Assembly (NCBI GenBank): GCA_947498505.1
Contig: CANMKG010000007.1
Coordinates: forward strand, 124,001-188,000
Direction of reading: 5' to 3'
DNA: 64,000 nucleotides
DNA from: an uncultured Maribacter sp.
GTDB lineage: Bacteria > Bacteroidota > Bacteroidia > Flavobacteriales > Flavobacteriaceae
Shown: one piece after another, positions 1-10,098 of the stretch
Numbering within the stretch: position 1 is the stretch's first letter
How the letters are laid out: every line of letters begins with the position of its first letter
Notes under the pieces: generated by a model
The model's database searches: none
What the model saw: only the letters and a program-made list of their open reading frames with translations
Told to the model about the DNA's origin: nothing
Translations under genes and position numbers: made by a program

Positions 1-653
1 AATACCTTTTTGATGAATTAAAGGAACTTTACAAAAATACTGACGAGATTCTTTTTATTCCTTATGCACGACCTAGCGGCATAACACATGATGAATATGA
101 AAGTATCGCAAAAACAGCTTTCACCAAAATTGATAAAAAAATAGTAGGGTTACATCGTTTTAAAAAGCCTACAGAAGCTATCGTCAATGCAAAAGGCATT
201 TTTACGGGAGGAGGCAACACTTTTGTTTTAGTTTCTAAACTCCACGAACTAAATCTTATAGCCCCACTCAAACAAACCATTTTATCTGGAACACCTTATT
301 TAGGGACCAGTGCAGGAAGCAATATTACTGGTCCAAATATGCAAACTACCAATGACATGCCTATAGTTTGCCCTCCAAGTTTTAAGACTTTAGGTATTTT
401 ACCTTTCAATATTAATCCGCATTATTTAGACCCAGACCCGACTTCAAAACACAAGGGTGAAACACGAGAAACCAGAATAAAGGAATTTCACAAATTCAAT
501 AACACACCTGTAATAGGTCTAAGAGAAGGTAGCTGGATTCACTTACAGAATGACAGTTGTATTTTAAAAGGAAAGGACTTAACAGCTAGAGTTTTTGAAA
601 AAAACAAAACACCTTATGAGGTTAAAGAGGGTACTTCTTTGGCTAATTTATAG
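1..653 (+). CDS. pepE: Dipeptidase E (peptidase E, S51 family), 5' end cut by window
   Basis: Cytoplasmic serine peptidase that hydrolyses N-terminal Asp-Xaa dipeptides. The reading frame is open from position 3 to the TAG at 651-653, so about 216 residues are visible and only the N-terminus is missing; the family is usually about 230 residues. Visible family marks are GGGNTF, the nucleophile elbow GTSAGSN (Ser codon near 310), the His in NPHY, and the acidic residue in REGSW, matching the Ser-His-Glu triad known for Salmonella PepE. The ATG at 339 is internal, because the homologous sequence continues upstream without a stop. Monocistronic as far as seen, with 120 bp before the next gene. 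Confidence 0.9.
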   Translation, partial: YLFDELKELYKNTDEILFIPYARPSGITHDEYESIAKTAFTKIDKKIVGLHRFKKPTEAIVNAKGIFTGGGNTFVLVSKLHELNLIAPLKQTILSGTPYLGTSAGSNITGPNMQTTNDMPIVCPPSFKTLGILPFNINPHYLDPDPTSKHKGETRETRIKEFHKFNNTPVIGLREGSWIHLQNDSCILKGKDLTARVFEKNKTPYEVKEGTSLANL

Positions 654-773
654 TAAACTCACTAAGCTAAAACCTCTTTACTCAACCAAACTACCGTTTC
701 CCTCATTTTACATTTCATAAACCGTTTTCTAAGATTAAGTTTAAATAGATTTTTAACCTTAATTATAAAGAAT

Positions 774-1481
774 ATGGAACCAAAAAAAAATCCTCGTAAA
801 GATTTAAATCAAAACAAAGGCATCTATTTTGCTCTAGGAATGCTCCTTGTACTTACCATAACGTATATAGCCCTAGAATGGAAAACCCCAATTAATTCGC
901 ATGGCTATAACCCTGTTGCGATGAACGAAACAGACGAAATTATTGAAGACGCGCCTGTATTTATATTGAAAACTCCTCCTCCACCTCCGCCTCCAGTTGT
1001 TATTCCTGAAAAAATTGTTATTGAAGAAGACGATGCTGATATTGTAGAAACCATTTTTGCTGACTCAGACACTAATCAGGACGAAATAATTGAAGTAATA
1101 GATGTTGTATACGAAGAGGAGCCCATCTCCGATGAACCCATTCCTTTTAGAGCTGTTGAAGATGCGCCTATTTTTCCAGGTTGCGAAAACGAAAGTGATA
1201 AACATGCTTGTTTTCAAAAAATGATGATTAAGCACATTAGCAAAGTATTCAAATATCCAGAATTGGAACAAGAAATGGGTATTGAAGGTAGAGTCAATAC
1301 CATGTTCGTTATTCAAAAAGACGGTAGTATTGGCCAAGTAAGAATGCGTGGTCCGAATGCCAATTTAGAAAAAGAAGCTGCCAGAATTATTAGCAAACTA
1401 CCTAAAATGACTCCTGGAAAACAGAGAGGTAAAGCAGTAAGAGTTCCTTTTAGTATTCCTATCACGTTTAGATTACGATAA
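774..1481 (+). CDS. TonB-family energy-transducer-like protein
   Basis: 235 residues. One membrane segment near residues 18-37, then a proline-rich stretch (TPPPPPPPV, near residue 65) and an acidic periplasmic linker. The C-terminal TonB fold spans about residues 135-235, starting at IFPGCE and ending with the pattern VPFSIPITFRL typical of Bacteroidota TonB C-terminal domains. Known role of the family: link the proton-motive force (through ExbBD) to outer-membrane TonB-dependent transporters. No exbB/exbD lies beside it; a full set is at 39187-41171, so this is probably an accessory TonB. Its C-terminal domain resembles that of the protein at 13269-14102. Confidence 0.8.
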   Translation: MEPKKNPRKDLNQNKGIYFALGMLLVLTITYIALEWKTPINSHGYNPVAMNETDEIIEDAPVFILKTPPPPPPPVVIPEKIVIEEDDADIVETIFADSDTNQDEIIEVIDVVYEEEPISDEPIPFRAVEDAPIFPGCENESDKHACFQKMMIKHISKVFKYPELEQEMGIEGRVNTMFVIQKDGSIGQVRMRGPNANLEKEAARIISKLPKMTPGKQRGKAVRVPFSIPITFRLR

Positions 1482-1510
1482 CCACAACCATTATCTATAA
1501 ATCTGTAAAC

Positions 1511-1539
1511 AAAAAAGCCACGCTAACGCGTGGCTTTTT
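1511..1539. terminator. Bidirectional rho-independent terminator
   Basis: Perfect 7-bp stem GCCACGC/GCGTGGC (1517-1523 and 1528-1534) with a 4-nt loop, flanked by an A-run on the left and T5 on the right. It sits between the convergent TonB-family gene and hppA and can serve both. Confidence 0.85.
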
Positions 1540-1559
1540 CTATATATAAATATTAAGTA

Positions 1560-3830
1560 CTATTTAACTACAACATCAGTATACACAACTGTGTCATCCG
1601 TAATATTATCTTCATTTGTAATAGGCGCTTCAATGGTTTTAACTTCATTATCTAGATTAGTCGCCATTCCTTCTTCAGGTATAGCGATACTAGGAGCTAT
1701 TACCAATGCCACAACAGACATTAATTTTAAAAGAATATTTAATGAAGGCCCTGAGGTATCTTTAAAAGGGTCACCAACTGTATCACCCACTACAGCAGCT
1801 TTATGCACATCTGTACCTTTTCGACCATCTTCTTCAATCGTTTTCTTAGCATTATCCCAAGCACCACCAGCGTTAGATTGAAAGATTGCCATTAAAACAC
1901 CACAGGTAGTAACCCCAGCAAGTAAACCTCCTAACATTTCAGCACCACCAATGCCAACTAACTTTCCTCCAAAACCAACAATTACAGGTACTGCAATAGC
2001 TAATAATCCTGGCAATACCATTTCACGAATAGATGCTTTTGTTGAAATATCTATACATTTTCCATATTCAGCAACGCCGTCCGCTGCATCAAATATTTTT
2101 CTATCTTCTTCAGACGCTTTGGAAATATCTGCATCATATTTACGCATCACTTCTAATGCGGCTTTTAAAGCAGGAATATCTCTAAACTGACGACGAACTT
2201 CTTCAATCATTGCCATAGCAGCTCTACCCACAGCATTCATTGATAATGCAGAAAATACAAATGGCAACATTCCTCCAATTAACAAACCTGCCATAATATC
2301 TGGTCTTGAAACATCAATTGATGTTACATTTGCTGTTTTCATAAAGGCAGCAAACAAAGCCAAAGCAGTAAGCGCAGCTGATGCAATAGCAAAACCTTTA
2401 CCAATAGCCGCTGTTGTATTTCCTACAGCATCAAGCTTATCTGTTCGTTCGCGAACCTCACCGGGCAATTCAGCCATTTCTGCAATACCTCCTGCATTAT
2501 CACAAATAGGGCCATAAGCATCTACAGCTAATTGAATACCTGTATTTGCCAACATACCTACTGCAGCAATTGCAATACCATATAAACCTGCCTGACTATG
2601 AGAAATAATGATTGCAGCCGCAATCAAAAGAATTGGTATGGCAGTAGACATCATACCTACTCCTAAACCTGCAATAATATTTGTTGCAGCACCAGTTTCT
2701 GATTGCTTAACAATATCTAGTACTGGCTTTTTTCCTGTTCCAGTATAATATTCTGTAATTTTTCCAACAGCCAAACCAGCTACTAAACCAGCAATTGTAG
2801 CCCAAAACACTCCCATAGAAGTATATGTTATACCACCGTCAACCCATGATTCTGGTAACATTTCCTGAATAATAAAAAAAGAAGCCACCAACATTAAACC
2901 TGCAGAACCAAATTCTCCAATATTTAACGCTGTTTGAGGATTTCCTCCGTCTTTTACTCTAACAAAAAACGTCCCTAATATAGACATAATGATTCCAACA
3001 GCTGCAAGCACCAAAGGAAGATAAACAGCTCCTAATCCGTTAAACGATTCTGCAAATTCTGGCAAACCTGTATAAATAGCCCCTAGAACCATTGTACCAA
3101 TAATTGAACCTACATAAGACTCAAATAAATCTGCTCCCATTCCTGCAACATCACCAACATTATCACCAACATTATCTGCAATAGTAGCAGGGTTTAGTGG
3201 ATGATCCTCAGGAATACCAGCTTCAACTTTCCCTACTAAATCCGCTCCAACATCTGCTGCTTTTGTATATATACCTCCACCAACACGAGCAAACAAAGCA
3301 ATAGAAGACGCTCCTAATGAAAAACCTGAAAGTACATTTAATACTTCGCTAATTCCCCAACCTTGTCCACTGTAAATCATAAACAATCCACTCAAGCCTA
3401 AAACTCCTAGACCAACAACTCCTAATCCCATAACAGCCCCACCTGCAAAAGCTACCTCTAAAGCTTTTCCCAAAGATGTTCTTGCTGCTTGTGTAGTTCT
3501 CACATTTGCCTTTGTGGCAACTTTCATTCCTATAAATCCTGCTAAAGCAGAACAAATTGCACCAACTATAAATGATACGGCCACCATTCCATTTGACCCT
3601 TCTTCTGAATTTCCTTTGAAATATAATAGCACTGCAACAGCTACTACAAAAACAGCCAAAACTTTGTATTCGGCTTTGAGAAATGCCATAGCTCCTTCAG
3701 AAATATTTTTAGCAATTCTAGCCATTTTTTCTCCACCTTCGTCTTGTTTAGACACCCATTGGTTTTTTACAAATACAAAGATTAAGGCTAAGATTCCAAA
3801 GCCCCATAAATAGTTTACAATTATTTCCAT
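1560..3830 (-). CDS. hppA: Membrane-bound ion-pumping pyrophosphatase, probably K+-dependent
   Basis: 756 residues with about 15-16 predicted membrane spans. Hydrolyses pyrophosphate and pumps H+ and/or Na+ outward. Signature motifs: [11 protein letters not shown] at residues 193-203 and [15 protein letters not shown] at 217-231 (pyrophosphate/Mg2+ site), and a second Asp-rich cluster near the C-terminus ([13 protein letters not shown]). At the K+-dependence position the sequence reads [10 protein letters not shown] with Ala; K+-independent H+ pumps have Lys here, so a K+-dependent enzyme, a class that includes Na+ pumps, is inferred. It has an unusual hydrophilic acidic C-terminal tail of about 40 residues. 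The soluble pyrophosphatase ppa lies just upstream on the same strand, but a terminator separates them. Confidence 0.95.
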   Translation of the reverse strand: MEIIVNYLWGFGILALIFVFVKNQWVSKQDEGGEKMARIAKNISEGAMAFLKAEYKVLAVFVVAVAVLLYFKGNSEEGSNGMVAVSFIVGAICSALAGFIGMKVATKANVRTTQAARTSLGKALEVAFAGGAVMGLGVVGLGVLGLSGLFMIYSGQGWGISEVLNVLSGFSLGASSIALFARVGGGIYTKAADVGADLVGKVEAGIPEDHPLNPATIADNVGDNVGDVAGMGADLFESYVGSIIGTMVLGAIYTGLPEFAESFNGLGAVYLPLVLAAVGIIMSILGTFFVRVKDGGNPQTALNIGEFGSAGLMLVASFFIIQEMLPESWVDGGITYTSMGVFWATIAGLVAGLAVGKITEYYTGTGKKPVLDIVKQSETGAATNIIAGLGVGMMSTAIPILLIAAAIIISHSQAGLYGIAIAAVGMLANTGIQLAVDAYGPICDNAGGIAEMAELPGEVRERTDKLDAVGNTTAAIGKGFAIASAALTALALFAAFMKTANVTSIDVSRPDIMAGLLIGGMLPFVFSALSMNAVGRAAMAMIEEVRRQFRDIPALKAALEVMRKYDADISKASEEDRKIFDAADGVAEYGKCIDISTKASIREMVLPGLLAIAVPVIVGFGGKLVGIGGAEMLGGLLAGVTTCGVLMAIFQSNAGGAWDNAKKTIEEDGRKGTDVHKAAVVGDTVGDPFKDTSGPSLNILLKLMSVVALVIAPSIAIPEEGMATNLDNEVKTIEAPITNEDNITDDTVVYTDVVVK

Positions 3831-3883
3831 ACTTAATTAATATTTTGTTAATTATATGCTAGTAAATGTATGAAATCGATAAC

Positions 3884-3918
3884 AATAAAAAAAGCCAGCT
3901 TTATAATAAGCTGGCTTT
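3884..3918 (-). terminator. Terminator of ppa
   Basis: Perfect 11-bp inverted repeat (AAAGCCAGCTT at 3891-3901, complement at 3908-3918) with a 6-nt loop, followed on the minus strand by a T-run. It lies just downstream of ppa and upstream of hppA. Confidence 0.85.
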
Positions 3919-3943
3919 CGTAAATATTGCAATGTCTTACAAA

Positions 3944-4471
3944 CTATATTGTAAATGTGCGTTTCTTTTTATGCTCACTTTCATCGTAACGTTTTACACA
4001 TTCTTGATATATTTTAACTGCTTCATCAGCATTTCCCCATCCACCTGTATCAACTTTCTTTTTTTCAAGATCCTTATACACTTTAAAGAAGTGTTCAATC
4101 TCTTTTAATCTATGCGGATTTAAATCACTTATATCTTTATTATTACTCCAAATAGGGTCTGAAACCGGAACACAAATAATTTTTTCATCTGGCCCCTTTT
4201 CATCTGTCATATGAAAAACACCTATTGGTCTAACTTCCATTACTACCATAGGATATGTTGGCTGATGTCCAAGCACTAAAACATCTAAAGGATCACTATC
4301 TAAAGCTAAAGTTTCTGGCACAAAACCATAATCACCTGGATACATCATTGAAGAAAACAACATTCTATCAAAACGTATTTTATTTAATGCAAAATCGTAC
4401 TCGTATTTATTTCTACTTCCTTTTGGAATTTCAATTAACACATCGAAAGTTATAGCTTCTTGTTCACTCAT
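3944..4471 (-). CDS. ppa: Soluble inorganic pyrophosphatase, family I
   Basis: 175 residues, the normal length for bacterial family I enzymes. Cytoplasmic Mg2+-dependent hydrolysis of pyrophosphate to two phosphates, pulling biosynthetic reactions forward. Visible marks: IEIPKGSRNKYEYD near residues 13-26, YPGDYGFVPET near 44-54, and the metal-binding signature DSDPLDVLV at 58-66. Its own terminator follows at 3884-3918, so it is likely transcribed separately from hppA although both genes act on the same substrate. Confidence 0.95.
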   Translation of the reverse strand: MSEQEAITFDVLIEIPKGSRNKYEYDFALNKIRFDRMLFSSMMYPGDYGFVPETLALDSDPLDVLVLGHQPTYPMVVMEVRPIGVFHMTDEKGPDEKIICVPVSDPIWSNNKDISDLNPHRLKEIEHFFKVYKDLEKKKVDTGGWGNADEAVKIYQECVKRYDESEHKKKRTFTI

Positions 4472-4566
4472 TTCTTATTATTCTTCTAATTTCTATTCTA
4501 TGTTCAACGATTGACAAGAATAAATATTCTACTATCGTTTTTAAATTTTTCTATATTATTTTATCA

Positions 4567-7068
4567 TTAAAAATTAAATCCAAAAGTACCCGTTACTCCA
4601 AATGCCCTTGCATCTGGTGCATCTAAATAATTCCCTCTGAAATTAAAGTCTATTCTAAAAATTTTAAATATGTTACCAATACCAACATTATACTCATAAT
4701 AAATTTTATCAGATGGTGCTTGCAACGGAGTTATTAAAGCCGCAGGAGCACTCAATGCTTTATTCTCATCTGACAACTCTCCCCAAACACTTCTAAACCC
4801 AATAATTTCTCTCAGATTTAATTTTCGCAATAACGGTATTCGAGAAAACAATCTTCCATTAAAATTGTGCTCTAAATGTAACGAAGCGTAAGTATCCGTA
4901 ACAAACTCATAAAAATCAAGATTTGCAAAACTCCCATAATTTGTAAACACTGTTTGGTTACCTGGTACTACATTTAATAAGCCTAGCGGAACTTCTCCAA
5001 ATGTTTTCCCTAATTCAACGGTACTAAACAATCTTCCAAAACCACCTATTTGCCATGGTTGAGAATAGGAAAATTGAAGTTTACTGTAATTAAAATCACT
5101 ATCAAAAGCCCCTTTAATTCCCTTGGTATAGCTTAACAACAACGTGCTATAATTGTCATTAACATTTAGCCGCTCAACCCCATAACCAATTGTCTTTTTC
5201 CCAGGAGTATAAATCAAAATAGCCTTTACATCGAACTGATTTATTCCATCGGAAACACCTGTAGGTTCATCAGGATTTATATATTCCAAACTAAAATCAT
5301 CTGGTAATGCAGAACTTAATGTTCTATAGGTTCCTCCCAAAGAAACACGCAAATTATTCCATGGTTCCACCTCTAAACTCATGGCACTTAGATTAATATT
5401 TGTAAGTCTATTATTTGCTCCAACTGTAACTAATGAGGATGACGCTATACTCCTACCCAACACATCGTTTGTTGATGTAAGACTAACGCCTAGCTGCTCT
5501 ATATCTCTTCGGTTTCCTCCCGAAAGTATTAACCTGCTTTTTTTATCTAATAGAACTTTACCAGACAATCCATGTTTAAATTTACGATCGGTAAAACCGT
5601 ATGCTGTATAACCTTCAATACGCCAAGTATCATTTTGTCCGAAATATGTTCTTGCTCCTAATCTAACTCTGGGGCCTTCAGCTTGATTAAAACCAAATAC
5701 GTCATAAACAGAACCTAAATCCAAATTCCATTTATCCATCTCCACATAACCAGACCCAAGAATACTAACTATATTATAGTATGATTTAAACTTGGGGACT
5801 GTTTTTAAAGTGTCTAACAGTTTGTATATGCCTTTTTCATCTTTGTTAAGCTTTTCGAGCCTGTTTTTTTTCCAAAACTCATCATCTCTAACTACTACAT
5901 CAACATCAAACGGATTTGGGTTTTTCTTATAAAAATCCTTCTCCTTAACCTCATCAAATTTATAGTTACCGTATACAGTTGTTCTTTTTCCGTATATACC
6001 TTTAGACTTTTCTTTTTTACGAAAGCTAAAGTCACTCAACATGTAATCCCTCTTCAATAAGAATACAGAGTCATTAATCACATCATAATCCTGTTCAATA
6101 TAAATTTCCTTAACCCAGTTTATGTTGGCACTCTTAGTGACCTCCATATTTATATTCTTGATAGCGTAAGTAGAATCGTTTACCCAAAAATCACCTTTAA
6201 AAGTGAGCTCATTTTTGCGTCTTGGGTAGTACACAATATTATAACACCATTTATCCTCAATAAACGCGCTATCCCTTAAAGCATAATTATAGGTATCAAT
6301 GCCCGTTTTAGATAACGGACTTGTAAAACTTTTATCAAAAAATTTTAAGTAGTTATTATAGATATCATAGTCCTGATACAAATCCTTTACATAAGCTGTT
6401 ATAGCTTGATTGTTATCAAAACCAGAGTTTTTGTTTCCTAATATCTCCTCTTTTTCCTCATTAAGAATATTGTCACCATGAACCTTAGAAAAGGTTTCAT
6501 TCAAAAATATTGGAAGGTAAGTTTTTCCAGTAATTCTGGAGGTATCTAAATCTTGAAACACAAACTCCAAACCTTTAAAGATTTTGCGTTTCATTAAAGC
6601 ACTGTCTATAGTATTTAAATCAAACTCTATTTTCTCGTACTTATCAAAAGCATATTGGTTAAATTTTCTAAGACCGTTTTCTCTTTTTTTAGCCCATATT
6701 TTTCTCAAAATATCTATGGCTGGATTATTTTTTTTTGATTGTTTTCCAGAAATTAAAACAACCTCATTAAGCTGCTCAGAAGCCTCTTTCAAGGCAATGT
6801 TCATTTCATAATTTACAGCAGAAGACAATGTTATTTCCTCCGTTTCATAGCCAATAAAAGATACCACTAGAGTTTTATAGCTAGTATCGGACTCCATATA
6901 AAAACGTCCGTTATCGTTTGTAATGGTTCCTTCAGTGGAGTTTTTAAACAGGATATTTGCAAAGGCTACGGGTTGACCTGATTCATCCACTACCTTTCCA
7001 CTTACTTTAGTTTGGGCGTGAGCTATTACCGAAAAAAATAGTATTATCAGTAAATTATATATTTTCAT
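4567..7068 (-). CDS. DUF5686 outer-membrane protein with carboxypeptidase-regulatory-like domain
   Basis: 833 residues. Signal peptide of about 18 residues ending AHAQ, then a CarboxypepD_reg-like beta-sandwich (about residues 20-105: VSGKVVDESGQPVAFANI, then TITNDNGRF), then a long DUF5686 region. The last residues alternate hydrophobic and polar and end in Phe (TGTFGFNF), as in outer-membrane beta-barrels. The family is widespread in Bacteroidota and its function is not established; a barrel resembling TonB-dependent or T9SS-linked proteins is inferred. The gene stands alone, downstream of pdhB on the same strand and separated from it by a terminator. Confidence 0.8.
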   Translation of the reverse strand: MKIYNLLIILFFSVIAHAQTKVSGKVVDESGQPVAFANILFKNSTEGTITNDNGRFYMESDTSYKTLVVSFIGYETEEITLSSAVNYEMNIALKEASEQLNEVVLISGKQSKKNNPAIDILRKIWAKKRENGLRKFNQYAFDKYEKIEFDLNTIDSALMKRKIFKGLEFVFQDLDTSRITGKTYLPIFLNETFSKVHGDNILNEEKEEILGNKNSGFDNNQAITAYVKDLYQDYDIYNNYLKFFDKSFTSPLSKTGIDTYNYALRDSAFIEDKWCYNIVYYPRRKNELTFKGDFWVNDSTYAIKNINMEVTKSANINWVKEIYIEQDYDVINDSVFLLKRDYMLSDFSFRKKEKSKGIYGKRTTVYGNYKFDEVKEKDFYKKNPNPFDVDVVVRDDEFWKKNRLEKLNKDEKGIYKLLDTLKTVPKFKSYYNIVSILGSGYVEMDKWNLDLGSVYDVFGFNQAEGPRVRLGARTYFGQNDTWRIEGYTAYGFTDRKFKHGLSGKVLLDKKSRLILSGGNRRDIEQLGVSLTSTNDVLGRSIASSSLVTVGANNRLTNINLSAMSLEVEPWNNLRVSLGGTYRTLSSALPDDFSLEYINPDEPTGVSDGINQFDVKAILIYTPGKKTIGYGVERLNVNDNYSTLLLSYTKGIKGAFDSDFNYSKLQFSYSQPWQIGGFGRLFSTVELGKTFGEVPLGLLNVVPGNQTVFTNYGSFANLDFYEFVTDTYASLHLEHNFNGRLFSRIPLLRKLNLREIIGFRSVWGELSDENKALSAPAALITPLQAPSDKIYYEYNVGIGNIFKIFRIDFNFRGNYLDAPDARAFGVTGTFGFNF

Positions 7069-7120
7069 TTAAGTGTTTTCTATATTCTCAAAAGCACAAA
7101 CAGCAAATAGTGTACCAATA

Positions 7121-7151
7121 AAAAATTCGCTAGCCATAAAAGGCTAGCGAA
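7121..7151 (-). terminator. Terminator of pdhB
   Basis: Perfect 10-bp stem TTCGCTAGCC/GGCTAGCGAA (7126-7135 and 7142-7151), with T5 following on the minus strand. Confidence 0.85.
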
Positions 7152-7179
7152 GCAAAGGTAACTCTCCTATTTTTTTATA

Positions 7180-8157
7180 CTACTTATATAACACTTTTTT
7201 AACAGCATCAATAACATCCTGTTTATTAGGCAACCACTCTGCCAATAAAACCGGAGAATATGGAGCAGGAGTATCAGCAGTATTTATTTTAACAACTGGA
7301 GCATCTAAATAATCAAATGCATTTGATTGTATATGGTATGTTATTTCGGTAGCTACATTACCAAATGGCCAAGCTTCCTCAAGAACAACTAATCTGTTTG
7401 TTTTCTTTACAGAATTTAAAACAGCGTCATAATCTAAAGGTTTTACTGTACGTAAATCAATAATCTCACAGCTAATACCTTCTTTTGCCAATTCATCAGC
7501 CGCTTTATCAGCTTCTTTTATAATTTTACCAAACGAAACAATAGTAACATCAGAACCCTCTCTACGAATATCAGCTACTCCTAACGGAATAGTATATTCG
7601 CCTTCAGGAACTTCCCCTTTATCACCGTACATTTGTTCAGATTCCATAAAAATTACTGGATCATCATCACGTATTGCTGATTTTAATAATCCTTTAGCAT
7701 CTGCCGGGTTAGACGGTACAACTACTTTTAATCCAGGACAGTTTGCAAACCAACTTTCAAATGCTTGCGAGTGAGTAGCAGCAAGCTGACCAGCAGAAGC
7801 TGTTGGCCCTCTAAATACTATAGGGCAAGGAAATTGCCCACCAGACATTTGTCTTATTTTAGCTGCGTTGTTTATAATTTGATCAATACCTACTAGAGAA
7901 AAATTGAATGTCATAAACTCAATAATTGGTCTATTGCCCGTCATAGTAGAACCAACACCTATACCTGCAAAACCAAGTTCAGCTATGGGAGTATCAATAA
8001 CTCTTTTAGCGCCAAACTCATCAAGCATGCCTTTTGAAGCCTTATAAGCTCCATTGTATTCTGCAACTTCTTCTCCCATAAGGTAGATAGATTCATCTCT
8101 CCTCATTTCTTCAGACATTGCTTCGGCAATTGCTTCTCTAAATTGTAATGTTTTCAT
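7180..8157 (-). CDS. pdhB: Pyruvate dehydrogenase E1 component, beta subunit
   Basis: 325 residues, the usual length for a separate E1-beta. With E1-alpha it decarboxylates pyruvate using thiamine diphosphate and passes the acetyl group to E2 lipoyl domains. Visible marks: N-terminal TLQFREAIAEAMSEEMRRD, GEEVAEYNGAYK (the Glu that activates ThDP lies in this region), TPIAELGFAGIGVG, and the C-terminal transketolase domain with VVLEEAWPFGN. Its partners pdhA and pdhC are about 20 kb away (28176-30799), a split arrangement common in Flavobacteriia. Divergent from etfB, with 183 bp between them holding both promoters. Confidence 0.95.
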   Translation of the reverse strand: MKTLQFREAIAEAMSEEMRRDESIYLMGEEVAEYNGAYKASKGMLDEFGAKRVIDTPIAELGFAGIGVGSTMTGNRPIIEFMTFNFSLVGIDQIINNAAKIRQMSGGQFPCPIVFRGPTASAGQLAATHSQAFESWFANCPGLKVVVPSNPADAKGLLKSAIRDDDPVIFMESEQMYGDKGEVPEGEYTIPLGVADIRREGSDVTIVSFGKIIKEADKAADELAKEGISCEIIDLRTVKPLDYDAVLNSVKKTNRLVVLEEAWPFGNVATEITYHIQSNAFDYLDAPVVKINTADTPAPYSPVLLAEWLPNKQDVIDAVKKVLYK

Positions 8158-8340
8158 TTAAATTATATAAAATATGTTAGCTTAATAGTTAACCTAAAAA
8201 GGCACGCAAAAATAGGAAAAATATATGTCAAATTATGCGAGGTTGGAGCCAAAAAAAGTTATAAATTTTATTATGCACGCATAGCAATTATAAAATTATT
8301 AGTTATCTTAGCAATCATATTTTATAAAGCAATATAACAA

Positions 8341-9087
8341 ATGAAGATATTAGTATGCATAAGTAACGTGCCAGACACTACTTCCAAAATTAACTTTACT
8401 GAAGGAGACACAAAGTTTGACACCAATGGAGTACAATTTGTTATCAACCCAAATGATGAATTTGGGCTTACAAGAGCAATATGGTTTAAAGAAAAACAAG
8501 GTGCAACAGTTCATGTTGCCAATGTTGGTTCAGCGAATACCGAACCTACAATTCGCAAAGCTCTTGCAATTGGTGCAGATGAAGCCATTAGAATTAACAC
8601 AGAACCTTTAGACGGTTTTTCCGTTGCTCAGCAGCTTGCTGAAGTCGTAAAAAACGGTGCTTACGACTTAGTAATTGCCGGAAGAGAGTCTATAGATTAC
8701 AACGGTGGAATGGTACCGGGAATTCTTGCTTGTTTAACCGAAATGAATTTTGTAAATAACTGCATAGGTTTAGAAATTGAAGGAACAAATGCAACAGCCC
8801 TTAGAGAAATTGATGGTGGTAAAGAAAAAATTGCTACTTCACTTCCGTTAGTTATTGGCTGTCAAAAAGGTCTTGTTGCTGAAAGCGACCTTAAAATCCC
8901 AAATATGAGAGGAATTATGATGGCAAGACAAAAAAAATTAAATGTAATAGAACCCATAGCTATTGAAGCAAGTACTCAAGATGTTAAATTTGAAAAACCC
9001 GCCCCAAAAAGCGCGGTGAAACTTGTAAACGCTGACAATGTTGATGAATTAATTAATTTATTACACAACGAAGCAAAGGTTATTTAA
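8341..9087 (+). CDS. etfB: Electron transfer flavoprotein, beta subunit
   Basis: 248 residues. Subunit of the soluble FAD/AMP heterodimer that takes electrons from acyl-CoA dehydrogenases and hands them to ETF-quinone oxidoreductase. The sequence shows the ETF adenine-binding fold: KILVCISNVPDTTSKI at the N-terminus, FVINPNDEFGLTRAI, DLVIAGRESIDYNGGMV near residues 115-131, and the conserved C-terminal region beginning PNMRGIMMARQKK. etfA follows after 20 bp, so the pair forms one operon. Confidence 0.95.
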   Translation: MKILVCISNVPDTTSKINFTEGDTKFDTNGVQFVINPNDEFGLTRAIWFKEKQGATVHVANVGSANTEPTIRKALAIGADEAIRINTEPLDGFSVAQQLAEVVKNGAYDLVIAGRESIDYNGGMVPGILACLTEMNFVNNCIGLEIEGTNATALREIDGGKEKIATSLPLVIGCQKGLVAESDLKIPNMRGIMMARQKKLNVIEPIAIEASTQDVKFEKPAPKSAVKLVNADNVDELINLLHNEAKVI

Positions 9088-9107
9088 TTTAAAAACAGAA
9101 AAAATTT

Positions 9108-10076
9108 ATGTCAGTTATAGTATATACCGAATCAGAAAACGGAAAATTCAAAAAAAATGCATTTGAAGTTGCTTCTTATGCCGCTGAAGTTGGAAAGCAA
9201 TTAAACACTTCAGTAATAGCAATTGCTTTTAACTCCAATGAAAATCAAGAATTAGGTAATTATGGAGTGTCTAAAACTTTAAACATTATTAACAATGAGT
9301 TAGAAGTATTTAATGCTAAAGCTTATGCCGATGCAATTGCTGAAGTAGCTCAAAAAGAATCCGCTACAACAATCATTTTTAGTTCAAGTGCCAATGCCAA
9401 ATATTTAGCACCATTAGTTGCTGCAAAACTGAAAGCCGGTTATGTTCCAAATGTTATAGCAGCGCCAGAAAACACTAGCCCGTTTACAGTAAAACGCACT
9501 GCTTTTAGTAATAAAGGGTTTGCGCTTACCCAGATAAATACAGATATTAAAATTGTAGGTGTTTCTAATAACTCATTTGGAGTTTTTGAAAATAGCACAA
9601 GCACTTCAACCGAAGACATTGAGGTTACCCTTGACTCTAACAGTTTGATAACAAAATCTGTAGAAGTAGATAAATTGGTTGGTAAAGCTACCATTGCAGA
9701 TGCAGACATTGTAGTATCAGGTGGACGAGGATTAAAAGGCCCTGAAAACTGGGGAATGGTGGAAGAACTTGCCGAAATTCTTGGTGCAGCTACCGCTTGC
9801 TCAAAACCAGTTTCCGATTTAGGGTGGAGACCTCATGGAGAACATGTTGGGCAAACGGGTAAACCAGTTGCCAGTAATTTATATATAGCTATTGGTATTT
9901 CAGGGGCTATTCAACACCTTGCAGGGGTTAGTGCTTCTAAAGTAAAAGTTGTAATAAACAACGACCCCGAAGCTCCATTTTTTAAAGCCGCGGACTACGG
10001 AATTGTAGGGGATGCGTTTGAAGTTGTTCCAGCACTTATCGAAAAATTAAAGGATTTTAAAGCCCAAAACGCTTAA
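9108..10076 (+). CDS. etfA: Electron transfer flavoprotein, alpha subunit
   Basis: 322 residues. Carries the FAD of the ETF dimer. The C-terminal FAD-binding domain is unmistakable: SGGRGLKGPENW, DLGWRPHGEHVGQTGK, then YIAIGISGAIQHLAG and NNDPEAPFF. The N-terminal half is the ETF alpha/beta domain shared with etfB. It is the second gene of the etfBA operon; the long inverted repeat at 10099-10142 lies just after it. Confidence 0.95.
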   Translation: MSVIVYTESENGKFKKNAFEVASYAAEVGKQLNTSVIAIAFNSNENQELGNYGVSKTLNIINNELEVFNAKAYADAIAEVAQKESATTIIFSSSANAKYLAPLVAAKLKAGYVPNVIAAPENTSPFTVKRTAFSNKGFALTQINTDIKIVGVSNNSFGVFENSTSTSTEDIEVTLDSNSLITKSVEVDKLVGKATIADADIVVSGGRGLKGPENWGMVEELAEILGAATACSKPVSDLGWRPHGEHVGQTGKPVASNLYIAIGISGAIQHLAGVSASKVKVVINNDPEAPFFKAADYGIVGDAFEVVPALIEKLKDFKAQNA

Positions 10077-10098
10077 ATTTTGTTACTTTGTACCCCTT

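Noticed and set aside
3866-4108. Plus-strand frame overlapping ppa and its terminator
   Set aside because: It runs antisense through a well-supported gene and has no family features.
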